Assembly (NCBI GenBank): GCA_900556875.1
Contig: USQQ01000001.1
Coordinates: 1-64,000 of the forward strand
Direction: 5' to 3'
DNA length: 64,000 bases
Source: an uncultured Collinsella sp.
Lineage (GTDB): Bacteria; Actinomycetota; Coriobacteriia; Coriobacteriales; Coriobacteriaceae
Part shown: in pieces, positions 1 through 8,928 of the stretch
Layout of the letters: each line of letters starts with the position of its first letter
Position numbering within the stretch: position 1 is the stretch's first letter
Position numbers and translations under genes: made by a program
Notes under the pieces: model-generated
Told to the model about the DNA's origin: nothing
What the model saw: only the letters and a program-made list of their open reading frames with translations
Database searches by the model: none

Positions 1-7
1 AAGGGCG

Positions 8-29
8 GAGGCGGGGCATGCCCCGCCTC
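8..29. terminator. Palindrome, probable terminator at left edge
   Basis: A 22-base perfect palindrome (arm GAGGCGGGGCA) lies downstream of argD on the minus strand. It could end the arginine operon or belong to a gene beyond the left edge. There is no clear T tract, so the role is uncertain. Confidence 0.4.
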
Positions 30-140
30 TTACACCACATCTCTGCGCGCTACCCAAAACGGGCTCCAGACCGCTGAATCGTGCCGCATATGGCACGTCC
101 GCAGTCCGGAACCCGGTCAAAGTTAAGTTATTTCGCTGTG

Positions 141-1424
141 TTAGGCCAAAACGTCCGACAGGATCTCGATCAGACTGTCCACGTCGGATTCCTCGCAGAC
201 GAGCGGCGGCAGGAAACGCAGCGTATGGGCACCCGTAGCGTTAATCACGGCACCAGCCCCCAATGCACGGGCCACAACGTCGTGTGCATCACCCGCAGTA
301 TCGTCCAGATCGCAGCCGAGCATCAAGCCGCGGCCACGCACCTCGGTCACGTTCGGCAGCTTGGCGAGCTTTGCCTCCATATAGGCGCCTACCTTGGCAG
401 CGTGGTCGGCATAATCGCCGCGCACGAGTGCGGAGAGCGTCGCGGCACACGCCGCGATGGCCAAGCAGCTACCGCCAAACGTCGAGCCGTGGTCGCCCGA
501 CTTAAACACGTCGGCAATCTCCTTCTTTGCTACGACGGCACCCATGGGCACGCCATCAGCAATGCCCTTGGCAAGGCTCATGATGTCGGGTTCCACGCCA
601 TAGGCTTGGAATGCAAACGGCTTGCCGCAGCGGAAGATGCCGCACTGGACCTCGTCGGCGATAAGCACGGCGCCCACTTCGTGTGCCAGGTCGCGCGCTG
701 CCGCCATAAACTCCTCGGTCATGGGGTGCACACCGCTCTCGCCCTGAATCGGCTCGAGCATCACGGCACAAATTTCGCTCCCCAGCTGCTTAAAGATCGC
801 ACGCAGTTCATTGATATCGTTGGGCGTACAGGCCACAAAGCCACCCGGCAGCGGGCGGAAACTATCCTGCAGCCAATCCTGCATGGTGGCGGCAATGGTC
901 TCGAGCGTACGGCCGTGGAAGCCGCCGCGCATGCACACGATAGTGTTGCCGCCGTTACCGGCACGCTTGGCGTACAGGCGCGCAAGCTTCATCGAGCCCT
1001 CATTGGCCTCGGCGCCGGAGTTGGCAAAGAAGGTCTCCCAAACCTGCTCATCCGCAGCCGGGGCACCAAGAGCAGCTGCCGTGGTCTCATCGCCGGCGGC
1101 AATGGCATCGGCAAGCACGCGTGCACCATCTAAGTCGTCGTTGGCAAGCTTGGACAGCAGCGCCGCGACCTGTCCACGCTGCTCGATGTAGAAGTAATTG
1201 GAGACATGCATGAGCTTTTTGGTCTGTGCCTCGAGCGCCGAGAGCACAGCCGGGTCGCCGTGACCTAGGCTGCACACGCCGATGCCGGCAAGAAAGTCGA
1301 GGTACTCACGACCATCGTCGCCGGTGAGTTTCATGCCGTGGCCCTCGACAAACTCGACCGGAGAGCGGCCAAAGGTATGCATAACGTAATGGGATTCAAG
1401 CGATTGCTGAGCTGCAAGTGACAT
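141..1424 (-). CDS. argD: Acetylornithine aminotransferase
   Basis: PLP-dependent class-III aminotransferase that converts N-acetylglutamate semialdehyde to N-acetylornithine in cytoplasmic arginine synthesis. Visible motifs are FFANSGAEANE (PLP phosphate site), FHGRTLETIAAT, the ADEVQCG aspartate loop and SLAKGIADGVPMGA with the Schiff-base lysine. At 427 aa it is longer than the usual 380-400 aa. The extra length is mainly an Ala/Asp-rich insertion of about 25 residues just before the FFANSG motif. It is the last gene of argC-argJ-argB-argD, 69 bases after argB. The family also includes succinyl-ornithine and GABA aminotransferases, but the operon makes ArgD the natural call. Confidence 0.93.
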   Translation of the reverse strand: MSLAAQQSLESHYVMHTFGRSPVEFVEGHGMKLTGDDGREYLDFLAGIGVCSLGHGDPAVLSALEAQTKKLMHVSNYFYIEQRGQVAALLSKLANDDLDGARVLADAIAAGDETTAAALGAPAADEQVWETFFANSGAEANEGSMKLARLYAKRAGNGGNTIVCMRGGFHGRTLETIAATMQDWLQDSFRPLPGGFVACTPNDINELRAIFKQLGSEICAVMLEPIQGESGVHPMTEEFMAAARDLAHEVGAVLIADEVQCGIFRCGKPFAFQAYGVEPDIMSLAKGIADGVPMGAVVAKKEIADVFKSGDHGSTFGGSCLAIAACAATLSALVRGDYADHAAKVGAYMEAKLAKLPNVTEVRGRGLMLGCDLDDTAGDAHDVVARALGAGAVINATGAHTLRFLPPLVCEESDVDSLIEILSDVLA

Positions 1425-1493
1425 GGGATGCCTTTCGTTGAGCGCCGGACGGCGCAGGCCTATGGGTGCAGGAATGGGGCGGCTGCGGGTCAG

Positions 1494-2474
1494 TTAGACC
1501 GTCTGAAGCTTCTCGACCTCGTCGAGGTTCTCGGTCAGACGCGCAGCAAACGTCGAAAGCGGATGCGGATGCGTATCGAACTCGTAAGCCGTCTCGGTGG
1601 AGTGGATCACGGTACCGACGCCGGCGTCGGTCAGCAGCTCCAGCAGCAGCGAATGCGGCGTGGTGCCGTTGATGATGTGAGCGCGAAATACGCCGCCGGC
1701 AAGCGCATCGACGGCGGCACGCAGCTTGGGAATCATGCCCTTATCGACCTCGCCGCCGTAGAGCATTTCGTTAACCTCGTCGAGCGTTAGGTTGGAGATG
1801 AGTGAGTCTTTATCGCTAAAGTCCTTGTACAGGCCGTCAACGTCGGTCAAAAAGATCGCCTTATGCGCATGCAGTGCCGCCGCAACGGCACCGGCGGCGG
1901 TATCGGCGTTGATGTTGAAGAAACCGCCGTCCTCCCCCGCCGCGACGGTAGCGATGACGGGGATGTACTCGCTATCGAGCAGGCGCTCGATATAGTCGGT
2001 GTTGACGTGCGTGACCTTGCCTACGCGGCCGAGTTCGGGGTCGAGCGGCTCGGCGATGAGCGTACCGGCATCGCTGCCCGAAACGCCCACGGCCAGGTTG
2101 CCGTGGTGGTTGATGGCAGCAACCAGCTCCTGGTTAACCTTGCCGCCCAGCACCTCGCGCACGATATCCATAGTCGCCGGCGTGGTCACGCGCTGGCCGT
2201 TCTTAAACTCGACGGGAATATCGTAATGGCTCAGCGCCTCGTTGATAGCCTTGCCGCCGCCATGCACGATGACGGAGCGCATACCGATGATCTTAAGCAG
2301 GACGATGTCGCTCATCACGTCACGGCGCAGCTGCTCATCAACCATGGCGGCTCCGCCATATTTGATAACAACCGTCTTGCCGGTCAGGTTCTTAATCCAC
2401 GGCAGCGCTTCGAACAGCAGCTGCGCGGTTGCTTCGTTGGATTCGCTCGAACGACAATCGCGTGCGAATTTCAA
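1494..2474 (-). CDS. argB: Acetylglutamate kinase
   Basis: Amino-acid kinase family enzyme that phosphorylates N-acetylglutamate, the second step of arginine synthesis and the usual site of arginine feedback. The glycine-rich motifs VIKYGGAAM and HGGGKAIN are present. No ATG fits the 5' end. I chose the TTG at 2474, giving 326 aa, because GAGG stands about six bases upstream. A TTG at 2534 would add 20 residues but has only a weak, distant Shine-Dalgarno sequence. The 81-base gap to argJ and the shared strand fit one transcript. Compared with the usual ~300 aa there is a short N-terminal extension. Confidence 0.92.
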   Translation of the reverse strand: MKFARDCRSSESNEATAQLLFEALPWIKNLTGKTVVIKYGGAAMVDEQLRRDVMSDIVLLKIIGMRSVIVHGGGKAINEALSHYDIPVEFKNGQRVTTPATMDIVREVLGGKVNQELVAAINHHGNLAVGVSGSDAGTLIAEPLDPELGRVGKVTHVNTDYIERLLDSEYIPVIATVAAGEDGGFFNINADTAAGAVAAALHAHKAIFLTDVDGLYKDFSDKDSLISNLTLDEVNEMLYGGEVDKGMIPKLRAAVDALAGGVFRAHIINGTTPHSLLLELLTDAGVGTVIHSTETAYEFDTHPHPLSTFAARLTENLDEVEKLQTV

Positions 2475-2555
2475 AATCTGCCTCGTCTTTCGTATCGTTA
2501 TCGCGCCGTGCTCCGCTGTCCGCAATCGCGGCAAGATGCGCAGCGTGCCTGGAAT

Positions 2556-3824
2556 CTAGGAACGGTAGTCGCCGTTAATGGAGATGTACTCGTGCGTGAG
2601 GTCGCAGGTCCACACAGTCGTTGCCGCGTCGCCTGCGCCCAGGTCGGCCGAGATCACAATCTCGGGCGCCTCAAAACGTCGTAGAGCCTCGTCCTCGTCA
2701 AAGGGAACAGTCAGACCGTCGCGACAGACAGGCATGCCCATCATGTCGATGGAAACGTCTTCCTGATTAAACTTCACGCCGCACTTGCCGAGTGCCATGG
2801 CAACGCGGCCCCAGTTGCAGTCGTGGCCGGCTATGCAGGTCTTAACGAGCGGCGAGTTGGCAACGGCACGGGCGGCGATATCGGCCTCCTCGTCGTTCAC
2901 GGCGCCGGTAACGTTGACTGTAACAAGCTTGGATGCGCCCTCACCGTCGGCGGCGATATTGCGCGCCAGGCTCTCGCACACCTCGTGCACGGCAAATGCC
3001 AACTCGTCAAAAGCATCGGAGCCCTCGACGATAGGCTCGGCATCTGCGGCAGCGGCGCCGGAGGCAAGCATGATGCAGGTGTCGTTGGTCGAGGTGTCGG
3101 AATCGACCGTTACCTTGTTAAAGGTCTGCTTGACGGTCGAGAGCAGCAGGGCATGAAGTGCCGCCGGCTCGACGGGGGCATCGGTGGTGATAGCTGCGAT
3201 CATGGTGGCCATGTTGGGCATGATCATACCCGAGCCCTTGCACATTCCGCCTACCGTATAGACATTGCCCGCATGACCCGCAGCCTCACTGACGTAGGAC
3301 ACGGCGTACTCCTTGGAGTGCGTGTCGGTCGTCATGATGGCGCGAGCGGCATCGGCGCCACCGTGGGCGGAGAGCGCCTCGTAGGCAGCAGGAATGGCGG
3401 TCTCAAACGTGTCGATCGGCAGAATCTGGCCAATCACACCCGTGGAGGCAATCAGAATCTGCTGAGGCTCGCAGCCGATGACCTGCGATGCGATGCTGCA
3501 CGTCTCGCGCGCGCATGCAAGGCCGGTCTCACCCGTGGCGGCGTTGGCATTGCCAGAGTTGACCGAAATGCCGGCGATGATACCGTACCCCTTGTCGGTA
3601 CCGCCCAGGTTGGCACGGCTCACCTGCACGGGCGCCGCGCAAAAGCGATTGGTGGTAAACACGCCAGCACCGGGACAGGGTTTATCGGGCACGACGAGCG
3701 CGTAATCCAGACGCTCGGGGTTCTTGCGGAACCCAGCGTGGATGCCTGCAGCCTTAAAACCAGCCGCAGCCGTAACGCCACCCTCGACGGCGCGAATCTT
3801 GATATCAAACAGCTCGGTATTCAT
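2556..3824 (-). CDS. argJ: Bifunctional glutamate N-acetyltransferase / ornithine acetyltransferase
   Basis: ArgJ moves the acetyl group from N-acetylornithine to glutamate, making the arginine pathway cyclic. The proenzyme cleaves itself before a threonine, and the expected region is seen as MPNMATMIAAITTDA, where the threonine of ATM is the nucleophile of the beta chain. Length 422 aa is normal. The C-terminal part has the family-typical KTCIAGHDCNWGR and DLTHEYISINGDYRS ending. AAGGAG precedes the ATG. Whether it also uses acetyl-CoA (true bifunctional type) cannot be read from sequence; no separate argA or argE is visible in the window. Confidence 0.95.
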   Translation of the reverse strand: MNTELFDIKIRAVEGGVTAAAGFKAAGIHAGFRKNPERLDYALVVPDKPCPGAGVFTTNRFCAAPVQVSRANLGGTDKGYGIIAGISVNSGNANAATGETGLACARETCSIASQVIGCEPQQILIASTGVIGQILPIDTFETAIPAAYEALSAHGGADAARAIMTTDTHSKEYAVSYVSEAAGHAGNVYTVGGMCKGSGMIMPNMATMIAAITTDAPVEPAALHALLLSTVKQTFNKVTVDSDTSTNDTCIMLASGAAAADAEPIVEGSDAFDELAFAVHEVCESLARNIAADGEGASKLVTVNVTGAVNDEEADIAARAVANSPLVKTCIAGHDCNWGRVAMALGKCGVKFNQEDVSIDMMGMPVCRDGLTVPFDEDEALRRFEAPEIVISADLGAGDAATTVWTCDLTHEYISINGDYRS

Positions 3825-3958
3825 CGTCTTTATGACTCCTTATGTCAAACAAAAAACGGACATCGGTTGGTGCGCCATGCCAGTCGTGATCATGAGACCA
3901 GCTTAAGAGTGGCGCCCCATTCGATGCCCGACTACCAAATCGTTAACAATCGAATGTG

Positions 3959-5029
3959 CTACACCGGGCACGCCACTGTGGGCAAGCCTCGTCGCTCGTC
4001 AAAGCCAAAGACGATATTGGCGCACTGGACTGCTTGGCCCGCAGCGCCCTTGCACAAATTGTCGATAGCACCCGTCGCCACCAGCACGCCCGCGCGCTTG
4101 TTGAGCGCGAGGCCAATCTGGGCAGCGTTGGTGCCGACGACCGAAGCCGTCTTGGGCTGCTGGCCGGCATCGAGCACGCGCACAAAGGTGCGACCGGCGT
4201 AGAACTGCTTGTAATGGTCGACAACGTCCTCAAGGGTCAAGGTATCGAGAGCCTGCGGCGTGAGCGGCAGCGTCACCGTGGAGAGCAGACCGCGCTTGAG
4301 CGGTGCCAGGTGCGGGGTAAAGACGACGCGATCGGTCAGGCCAAGGATTTGCTCAATCTCGGGCGTGTGGCGATGCTTGCCCACGCCGTAGGCCTCCAAG
4401 TTCTCGTCGGCGCTGCAAAAATGGGTGCGGGCGTTGCAGGACTTACCGGCGCCCGTCACGCCGCTAATGGCATCGACAATCACGGGGCCGTTCTCGGCCA
4501 CCCAGCCCGCGCGCACGGCGGGCGCGGCGGCAAGGCTCGTTGCGGTGGGATAGCAACCGGCGCAGGCGACCAGCACGGATTTGCCGTCGGCATGGTCGGA
4601 TGCGGCGGTCTCCAAGTCCTGGCAGAACAGCTCGGGCAGACCGAAGGCACGGGTCTTGAGCAGCTCGGGGCTCGCATGCTCGGCGGCATACCAAGCCTCA
4701 AAAACGGACGCGTCGTTCAGACGGTAGTCGGCCGAAAGATCAAAGCAGGAGACGCCCGATGCAAGCAGCGCGGGCACCTGTGCCATGGCAGCCGTGTGCG
4801 GCACGGCCAAAAAGACCGCGTCGCAGTTCTTGAGCTCGGGGGCATCATGCGTGGTGAAAACCAGATCGCTCACACCAGCAAAGCTCGGATACACCGCGGA
4901 CAGCGGCTGGCCGGCATCGGCGTTGGACGTAACGGCAACAAGTTCAAACTCGGGATGACCGAGGACGAGGCGAATGAGCTCGGCGCCGGCATATCCAGCC
5001 GCACCGACGATTCCAACCTTTACAGACAT
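3959..5029 (-). CDS. argC: N-acetyl-gamma-glutamyl-phosphate reductase
   Basis: NADPH-dependent reductase of the third arginine step. The N-terminal Rossmann motif GIVGAAGYAGAELIRL is clear, and the catalytic cysteine sits in the conserved CAGCYPTATSLA segment. Length 356 aa is normal. It is the first gene of the operon: AAGGAGT stands just before the ATG, and a 134-base gap with no terminator separates it from argJ. About 86 bases upstream lies a tandem ARG-box-like operator, so the operon is probably repressed by an ArgR protein encoded elsewhere. Confidence 0.95.
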   Translation of the reverse strand: MSVKVGIVGAAGYAGAELIRLVLGHPEFELVAVTSNADAGQPLSAVYPSFAGVSDLVFTTHDAPELKNCDAVFLAVPHTAAMAQVPALLASGVSCFDLSADYRLNDASVFEAWYAAEHASPELLKTRAFGLPELFCQDLETAASDHADGKSVLVACAGCYPTATSLAAAPAVRAGWVAENGPVIVDAISGVTGAGKSCNARTHFCSADENLEAYGVGKHRHTPEIEQILGLTDRVVFTPHLAPLKRGLLSTVTLPLTPQALDTLTLEDVVDHYKQFYAGRTFVRVLDAGQQPKTASVVGTNAAQIGLALNKRAGVLVATGAIDNLCKGAAGQAVQCANIVFGFDERRGLPTVACPV

Positions 5030-5114
5030 ATCAGACTCCTTGTCTGCAGTTATGCACCAATGCGCATCCCGCAGCCGTCGCTATGAAGTGGGTTGAAACT
5101 TTAGCACCAAAAGA

Positions 5115-5149
5115 TGCATGAATACGTAAATGGCTTGCATATTCATGCA
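5115..5149 (-). promoter_or_regulatory. Tandem ARG boxes (ArgR operator) upstream of argC
   Basis: Two 14-base boxes were compared by eye with the ARG-box consensus TGMATWWWWATKCA. The box at 5136-5149 (TGCATATTCATGCA) matches 13 of 14. The box at 5115-5128 (TGCATGAATACGTA) matches about 11 of 14. Their centres are 21 bases apart, which is the spacing of paired ARG boxes bound by one ArgR hexamer. The region also contains an 11-base inverted repeat (5114-5124 with 5140-5150). The site fits repression of argCJBD by arginine. Confidence 0.75.
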
Positions 5150-5194
5150 TTGAAACATTCCCGACACATTCGCTTGAAGGAATTGACAAATGGA

Positions 5195-5248
5195 GCGGGC
5201 CCCGTATTGACCGGCGCTCCTAACGGCGCCGGGCAATACGGGGCCCGC
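5195..5248 (-). terminator. Two-tier terminator hairpin after the PPOX genes
   Basis: A 15-base perfect stem (5195-5209 with 5234-5248, arm GCGGGCCCCGTATTG) encloses a second GC-rich hairpin (CCGGCG/CGCCGG). It lies 37 bases after the stop of the downstream PPOX gene, where the ECF/PPOX transcript should end. Confidence 0.65.
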
Positions 5249-5284
5249 CCATGCGAAACCAAGTTGTTAGGATGAGCCAGCTGG

Positions 5285-5695
5285 CTAGAGCTCGACCGGC
5301 ACCCATTCGTCGTGATTGCAGATAAAAGCCTCGGGATCCTCGACGCTAAAGAAGACGAGCGTGGGGTCGTTAGGCCCCTCATAGTGCTCGCCCAGGCGCT
5401 CTAGATGCTTCCACCCAGCTTCGCGCATTTCGCCTAAAGCCCGGTCATCCAAGCCGGCACGCCCGCGCAAGATGAGCCAGCCATGGCCCGGCCACCAACT
5501 CGTGGCCTCAAAGCGCTGGTTTTGCAGCAGCTCTTGCCACACATCTTTGGTGCGCGCTGTTACAAACCACAGCTTGCCGTCCTGGATCTGCGCAAACGAA
5601 AACGGACGCACATGAGGCTGTCCGTCAACGCTCGTCGCCAAATACCATGCCGGCACCGACGTCAGATACTCCAACACCGTATTCAATCCGTCCAT
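5285..5695 (-). CDS. Pyridoxamine 5'-phosphate oxidase-family (PPOX) protein, copy 1
   Basis: A 136-aa split-barrel flavin-binding family protein. Recognisable segments are VPAWYLATSVDGQPHVRPFSFA (first barrel strands, where FMN-binding members contact flavin) and DGKLWFVTARTKDVWQEL. The substrate is unknown. Small members of this family bind FMN, F420 or heme; the FMN-riboswitch operon upstream favours FMN. It is a diverged tandem copy of the gene at 5747-6193 and lies 51 bases after it on the same strand. A strong nested hairpin follows. Not a biosynthetic PdxH, which is longer. Confidence 0.85.
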   Translation of the reverse strand: MDGLNTVLEYLTSVPAWYLATSVDGQPHVRPFSFAQIQDGKLWFVTARTKDVWQELLQNQRFEATSWWPGHGWLILRGRAGLDDRALGEMREAGWKHLERLGEHYEGPNDPTLVFFSVEDPEAFICNHDEWVPVEL

Positions 5696-5746
5696 GTGTC
5701 CTCCTGGCGCTAGCTAATTCGGAACGGGTAGTTAATTTGAGACGCG

Positions 5747-6193
5747 CTAGAGCTCCAGGCGCTCCTCGCTGCCGTCGATATCACAGAAGCGCGCGGCAAT
5801 GTTGCGGACCGAAAAGAAAGCAAGGCGGCCGTCGTTGGCACTCTCGTGTTCCTCGCCGATGCCCACCATGTGCTTAAAACCCGCTTGACGCACCTTGTCG
5901 CTCGCAACTGCGTCGTCCTCAAGTGCGGCTTCGCCGGTCAATACGATCCAGCATTCCCCCGGCTTCCAGCCCGAGAGCTCAAACTTGGGATTCGCACTCA
6001 GCTCCGCCCACACATCCTTGTCGCGCGACGTGCAAAACCACAGCTTACCTTCATCGACCATGGCAAACGAAAACGGCCTCACGCGAGGCTGATGCCCGTC
6101 GGCCACATCGGTCGTGGCCAGATACCACGCCGGAATGCGCCTGAGATACGAGCAGGCGCGCTCAAGCTGAGCTGTGCGGTCGTTGTCGGTCAT
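5747..6193 (-). CDS. Pyridoxamine 5'-phosphate oxidase-family (PPOX) protein, copy 2
   Basis: A 148-aa paralogue of the next gene. Shared segments include IPAWYLATTDVADGHQPRVRPFSFA, GKLWFCTSRDKDVWAEL and the FFSV strand near the C-terminus. It starts only 30 bases after the ecfT stop, with no hairpin between, so it is probably transcribed from the FMN-riboswitch promoter together with the riboflavin transporter. The likely cofactor is FMN. Sequence alone does not tell whether it is an oxidoreductase or a flavin-binding sensor. Confidence 0.85.
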   Translation of the reverse strand: MTDNDRTAQLERACSYLRRIPAWYLATTDVADGHQPRVRPFSFAMVDEGKLWFCTSRDKDVWAELSANPKFELSGWKPGECWIVLTGEAALEDDAVASDKVRQAGFKHMVGIGEEHESANDGRLAFFSVRNIAARFCDIDGSEERLEL

Positions 6194-6223
6194 AGGGACC
6201 CCTTTCTTGCGCTCGAATCGCGC

Positions 6224-7024
6224 CTAAACAAGTTGAAGGTTGACGACGATGACACACGCAAACAGCAGCATCGTCACCACCGCAGCCAGCGCATCCCCGC
6301 GGCGAAATGCAAGCGCATGCAGACGCGTACGTCCCTGCTCGCCGTGATAACAGCGCGCATCCATGGCGGCCGAAAGCGTCTCGGCATGACGGAACACGCC
6401 CGTGAACAGCGGAATCGCCACGCTACCGAGCATGCGCACGCCGCCGAGCGGGCCACCCGTTACGCGTGCACCGCGGCTTGTCTGCGCGTCCGCCGTCTGC
6501 TTCATCTCGGTGGCAAACTGCGGCATAAAGCGCAGCGCGATGCCCATGATCATGCCGAGCTCGTGCGCAGGAAGTCCTACACGCGCAAACGGTGCGAGCA
6601 GGCGCTCGAAGCCCGCGGTGAGGTCGAGCGTGGGCGTGGTGAGCGTAATGGCGCTCATGCCGGCCATCATCAGGGTCAGGCGGCACGCCATAAAGGCGGC
6701 AGAACGCAGTGAACCCTCGCTTATCTGCAGAAAGCCGAGCTGCCACAGGATGCGCCCACTCTGATCGGTAAACAAGTTGAGCACCGCGACCACGACGACA
6801 ATTGCCAGCAGCGGCGCCATCGACGACAGAACGCGACGAGCCGGCACCCGGGACACGACATAGATCAGCACAACGAAAAATGCGACAGGGGCCAATCCGC
6901 GGAAGCCGCCGACGGTCAGCGTCGTGATCAAAAACACAAAGCCCAGGAGCAGCTTGGTGCGCGGATCCAGGCGATGGATCGCGCTATCGCTCGGATAGTA
7001 GCTGCCAAACGAAAACGCCTCCAT
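6224..7024 (-). CDS. ecfT: ECF transporter transmembrane (T) component
   Basis: EcfT/CbiQ family membrane scaffold that couples the ATPase to the substrate-binding S component. The 266-aa protein has the N-terminal IHRLDPRTKLLLG signature, several hydrophobic segments and the two short coupling-helix motifs near SRGARV and DARCYHG that contact the ATPases. The ATG at 7024 overlaps the ecfA stop (TGATG) with GGAGGG six bases upstream. A TTG two codons earlier is less likely. Third gene of ribU-ecfA-ecfT. Confidence 0.92.
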   Translation of the reverse strand: MEAFSFGSYYPSDSAIHRLDPRTKLLLGFVFLITTLTVGGFRGLAPVAFFVVLIYVVSRVPARRVLSSMAPLLAIVVVVAVLNLFTDQSGRILWQLGFLQISEGSLRSAAFMACRLTLMMAGMSAITLTTPTLDLTAGFERLLAPFARVGLPAHELGMIMGIALRFMPQFATEMKQTADAQTSRGARVTGGPLGGVRMLGSVAIPLFTGVFRHAETLSAAMDARCYHGEQGRTRLHALAFRRGDALAAVVTMLLFACVIVVNLQLV

Positions 7025-8928
7025 CAGCAACCCTCCTCTCGCGCGACCGTTTCGGATTTGGCCTTGTCCGAGACGTTAGAAGAACCGCCTGAGCGACCGA
7101 TCGGCAAATCTGCCAACTCGTCGGCCAACGACTCAACCGTATAGAGCCCGCCGCGATGCAGCGGCACGCCCGCTTCCGCGAGCGCCAACGCCATGCGCTG
7201 GGCAGCGGGAACACCCAAGCCGATTGATTTAAGCTCATCCGCATGCGCAAAAACCTGAGCGGGCGTGCCCTCAGCAAACACCGCGCCCTCGTTCATCACG
7301 ACAATACGATCGCAGCAATTGGCAAGGTCATCCATACTGTGTGAGACCATGACGACGGTCAGGCCCCCATGGTGAAGTCGATCGATGAGCTCCAGGAAAT
7401 CACTGCGCGCCGCCGGATCGAGCCCCGCCATGGGCTCATCGAGTACCAGGACCTCGGGCTCCATGGCAAGCACGCCAGCAAACGCCACGCGCCGCTGTTG
7501 GCCACCCGAAAGCTCAAAGGGACTCTTGTCGCCCACCGTGGCCAAGTCGAGGCCCACGCGAGCGAGCGATGACTCAACGCGGCGCGCGACCTCGGCCTGC
7601 GACAAGCCAAGGTTGTGCGGGCCAAACGCCACGTCCTGCGTCACGGTTTCGGCAAACAGCTGACGCTCGGGATATTGAAACACCACGCCGACCTTGGCCT
7701 TAACCGCGGCGGCATCTTTCTTGTTTGCCAGGTCGAGCCCCAACGCGTAAACGGAACCCTCCTGGGGGCGAATCAAACCGTTGAGATGCTGGACCAGCGT
7801 CGACTTACCCGAACCGGTATGGCCCGCAAGGCCCAGGAACTCGCCACGGCGCACCGTTAGCGACACATTGCGCAACGCCCAGGGGCTGCTAGGGTCGTTG
7901 CCCCAGAGGGCCTGTTTGTTCGATGCGCCCTCGGCGGCTGAGCGCTTGTGCCAACGGCGACGCTCGCGGGCGCTCAGCGAATAGCTATACGAAAGGTGCG
8001 AAATCTCGATGACGGGCTCCGGCGCATCTGCGCCATCGAGCGCAGAGGCAACGTTGTCGGGAATACGAGGATCGGATGCGAAAGGCCGCCCGGCGATGCC
8101 TGTCCTACTCCGCTCGGCATAGGCCTGCGCTATATCGGCGACCATATCCGCCTCGCGCACCTGTGCGCAAATGGGCACGCCCTTCGCACGAAGCGCCATG
8201 CCCAAACGGCACGACTCTGGCATGTCAAGGTTGAGCTGCGCAAGCTCATCCGCCCGCGTCAAGATTTCCTCGGGCGTACCCAGCATGGCAACACGCCCCG
8301 CCTGAAACACGGCGACACGATCGGCCTCGGCAGCCTCTTCCATAAAGTGCGTAATCATCACGATGGTCATGCCGCGATCGTGGAGTGCGCGGCACGCTTT
8401 CATAAGGCCCTTGCGTCCACGCGGATCGAGCATCGAGGATGCCTCGTCCAATATGAGCACGCGCGGTTCCATGGCAAGCACGCCGGCAAGCGCCACGCGC
8501 TGCTTTTGGCCACCCGAAAGTGCGTGGGTCTCATGGCGCTCAAAGCCCACCAGGCCCACGCCCTTCAGCGCCTCGCGTACGCGCTGCGCAATTTGCGCCG
8601 ATGGCACGCCAAGGTTTTCGGGACCAAACGCAACGTCATCTTCGACAAGCGTTGCCACCAGCTGGTCATCGGGATTCTGAAATACCATGCCCGCGGTCGA
8701 ACGAATGTCGTAGACCAGCTCGGGATCGGACGCGTCCATGCCGTTGACGCACACCGTTCCCGCATCGGGCTGCAGCAGCACGTTCAAATGCTTGGCAAAC
8801 GTCGACTTGCCCGACCCATTGCCACCGAGGATGCAGAAAAACTCGCCGTCCTCGATGTTCAGATCGACACCGTCGAGTGCCGACACGGCACCGTCATAGC
8901 TAAAGGAAACGCCCCGACACTCAATCAT
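7024..8928 (-). CDS. ecfA: ECF transporter ATPase, two ABC domains fused (EcfA1-EcfA2 type)
   Basis: A 634-aa protein holding both ATPases of an energy-coupling-factor transporter in one chain. The first domain has Walker A GGNGSGKST, signature LSGGQKQR and Walker B LILDEASSML. The second has Walker A GHTGSGKST, signature LSGGQQRR and Walker B VLVLDEPMAGLD. A linker of roughly 70 residues rich in Ser and Arg separates them. Such proteins are usually encoded by two genes; the fusion is known in several actinobacteria. The start overlaps the ribU stop (ATGA). With only one S component beside it, it may also serve other S components elsewhere in the genome. Confidence 0.93.
   Translation of the reverse strand: MIECRGVSFSYDGAVSALDGVDLNIEDGEFFCILGGNGSGKSTFAKHLNVLLQPDAGTVCVNGMDASDPELVYDIRSTAGMVFQNPDDQLVATLVEDDVAFGPENLGVPSAQIAQRVREALKGVGLVGFERHETHALSGGQKQRVALAGVLAMEPRVLILDEASSMLDPRGRKGLMKACRALHDRGMTIVMITHFMEEAAEADRVAVFQAGRVAMLGTPEEILTRADELAQLNLDMPESCRLGMALRAKGVPICAQVREADMVADIAQAYAERSRTGIAGRPFASDPRIPDNVASALDGADAPEPVIEISHLSYSYSLSARERRRWHKRSAAEGASNKQALWGNDPSSPWALRNVSLTVRRGEFLGLAGHTGSGKSTLVQHLNGLIRPQEGSVYALGLDLANKKDAAAVKAKVGVVFQYPERQLFAETVTQDVAFGPHNLGLSQAEVARRVESSLARVGLDLATVGDKSPFELSGGQQRRVAFAGVLAMEPEVLVLDEPMAGLDPAARSDFLELIDRLHHGGLTVVMVSHSMDDLANCCDRIVVMNEGAVFAEGTPAQVFAHADELKSIGLGVPAAQRMALALAEAGVPLHRGGLYTVESLADELADLPIGRSGGSSNVSDKAKSETVAREEGC

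Noticed and set aside
5183..5188. TTGACA hexamer as a promoter
   Set aside because: No -10 element at the right distance, and it would point into the terminator of the convergent region.
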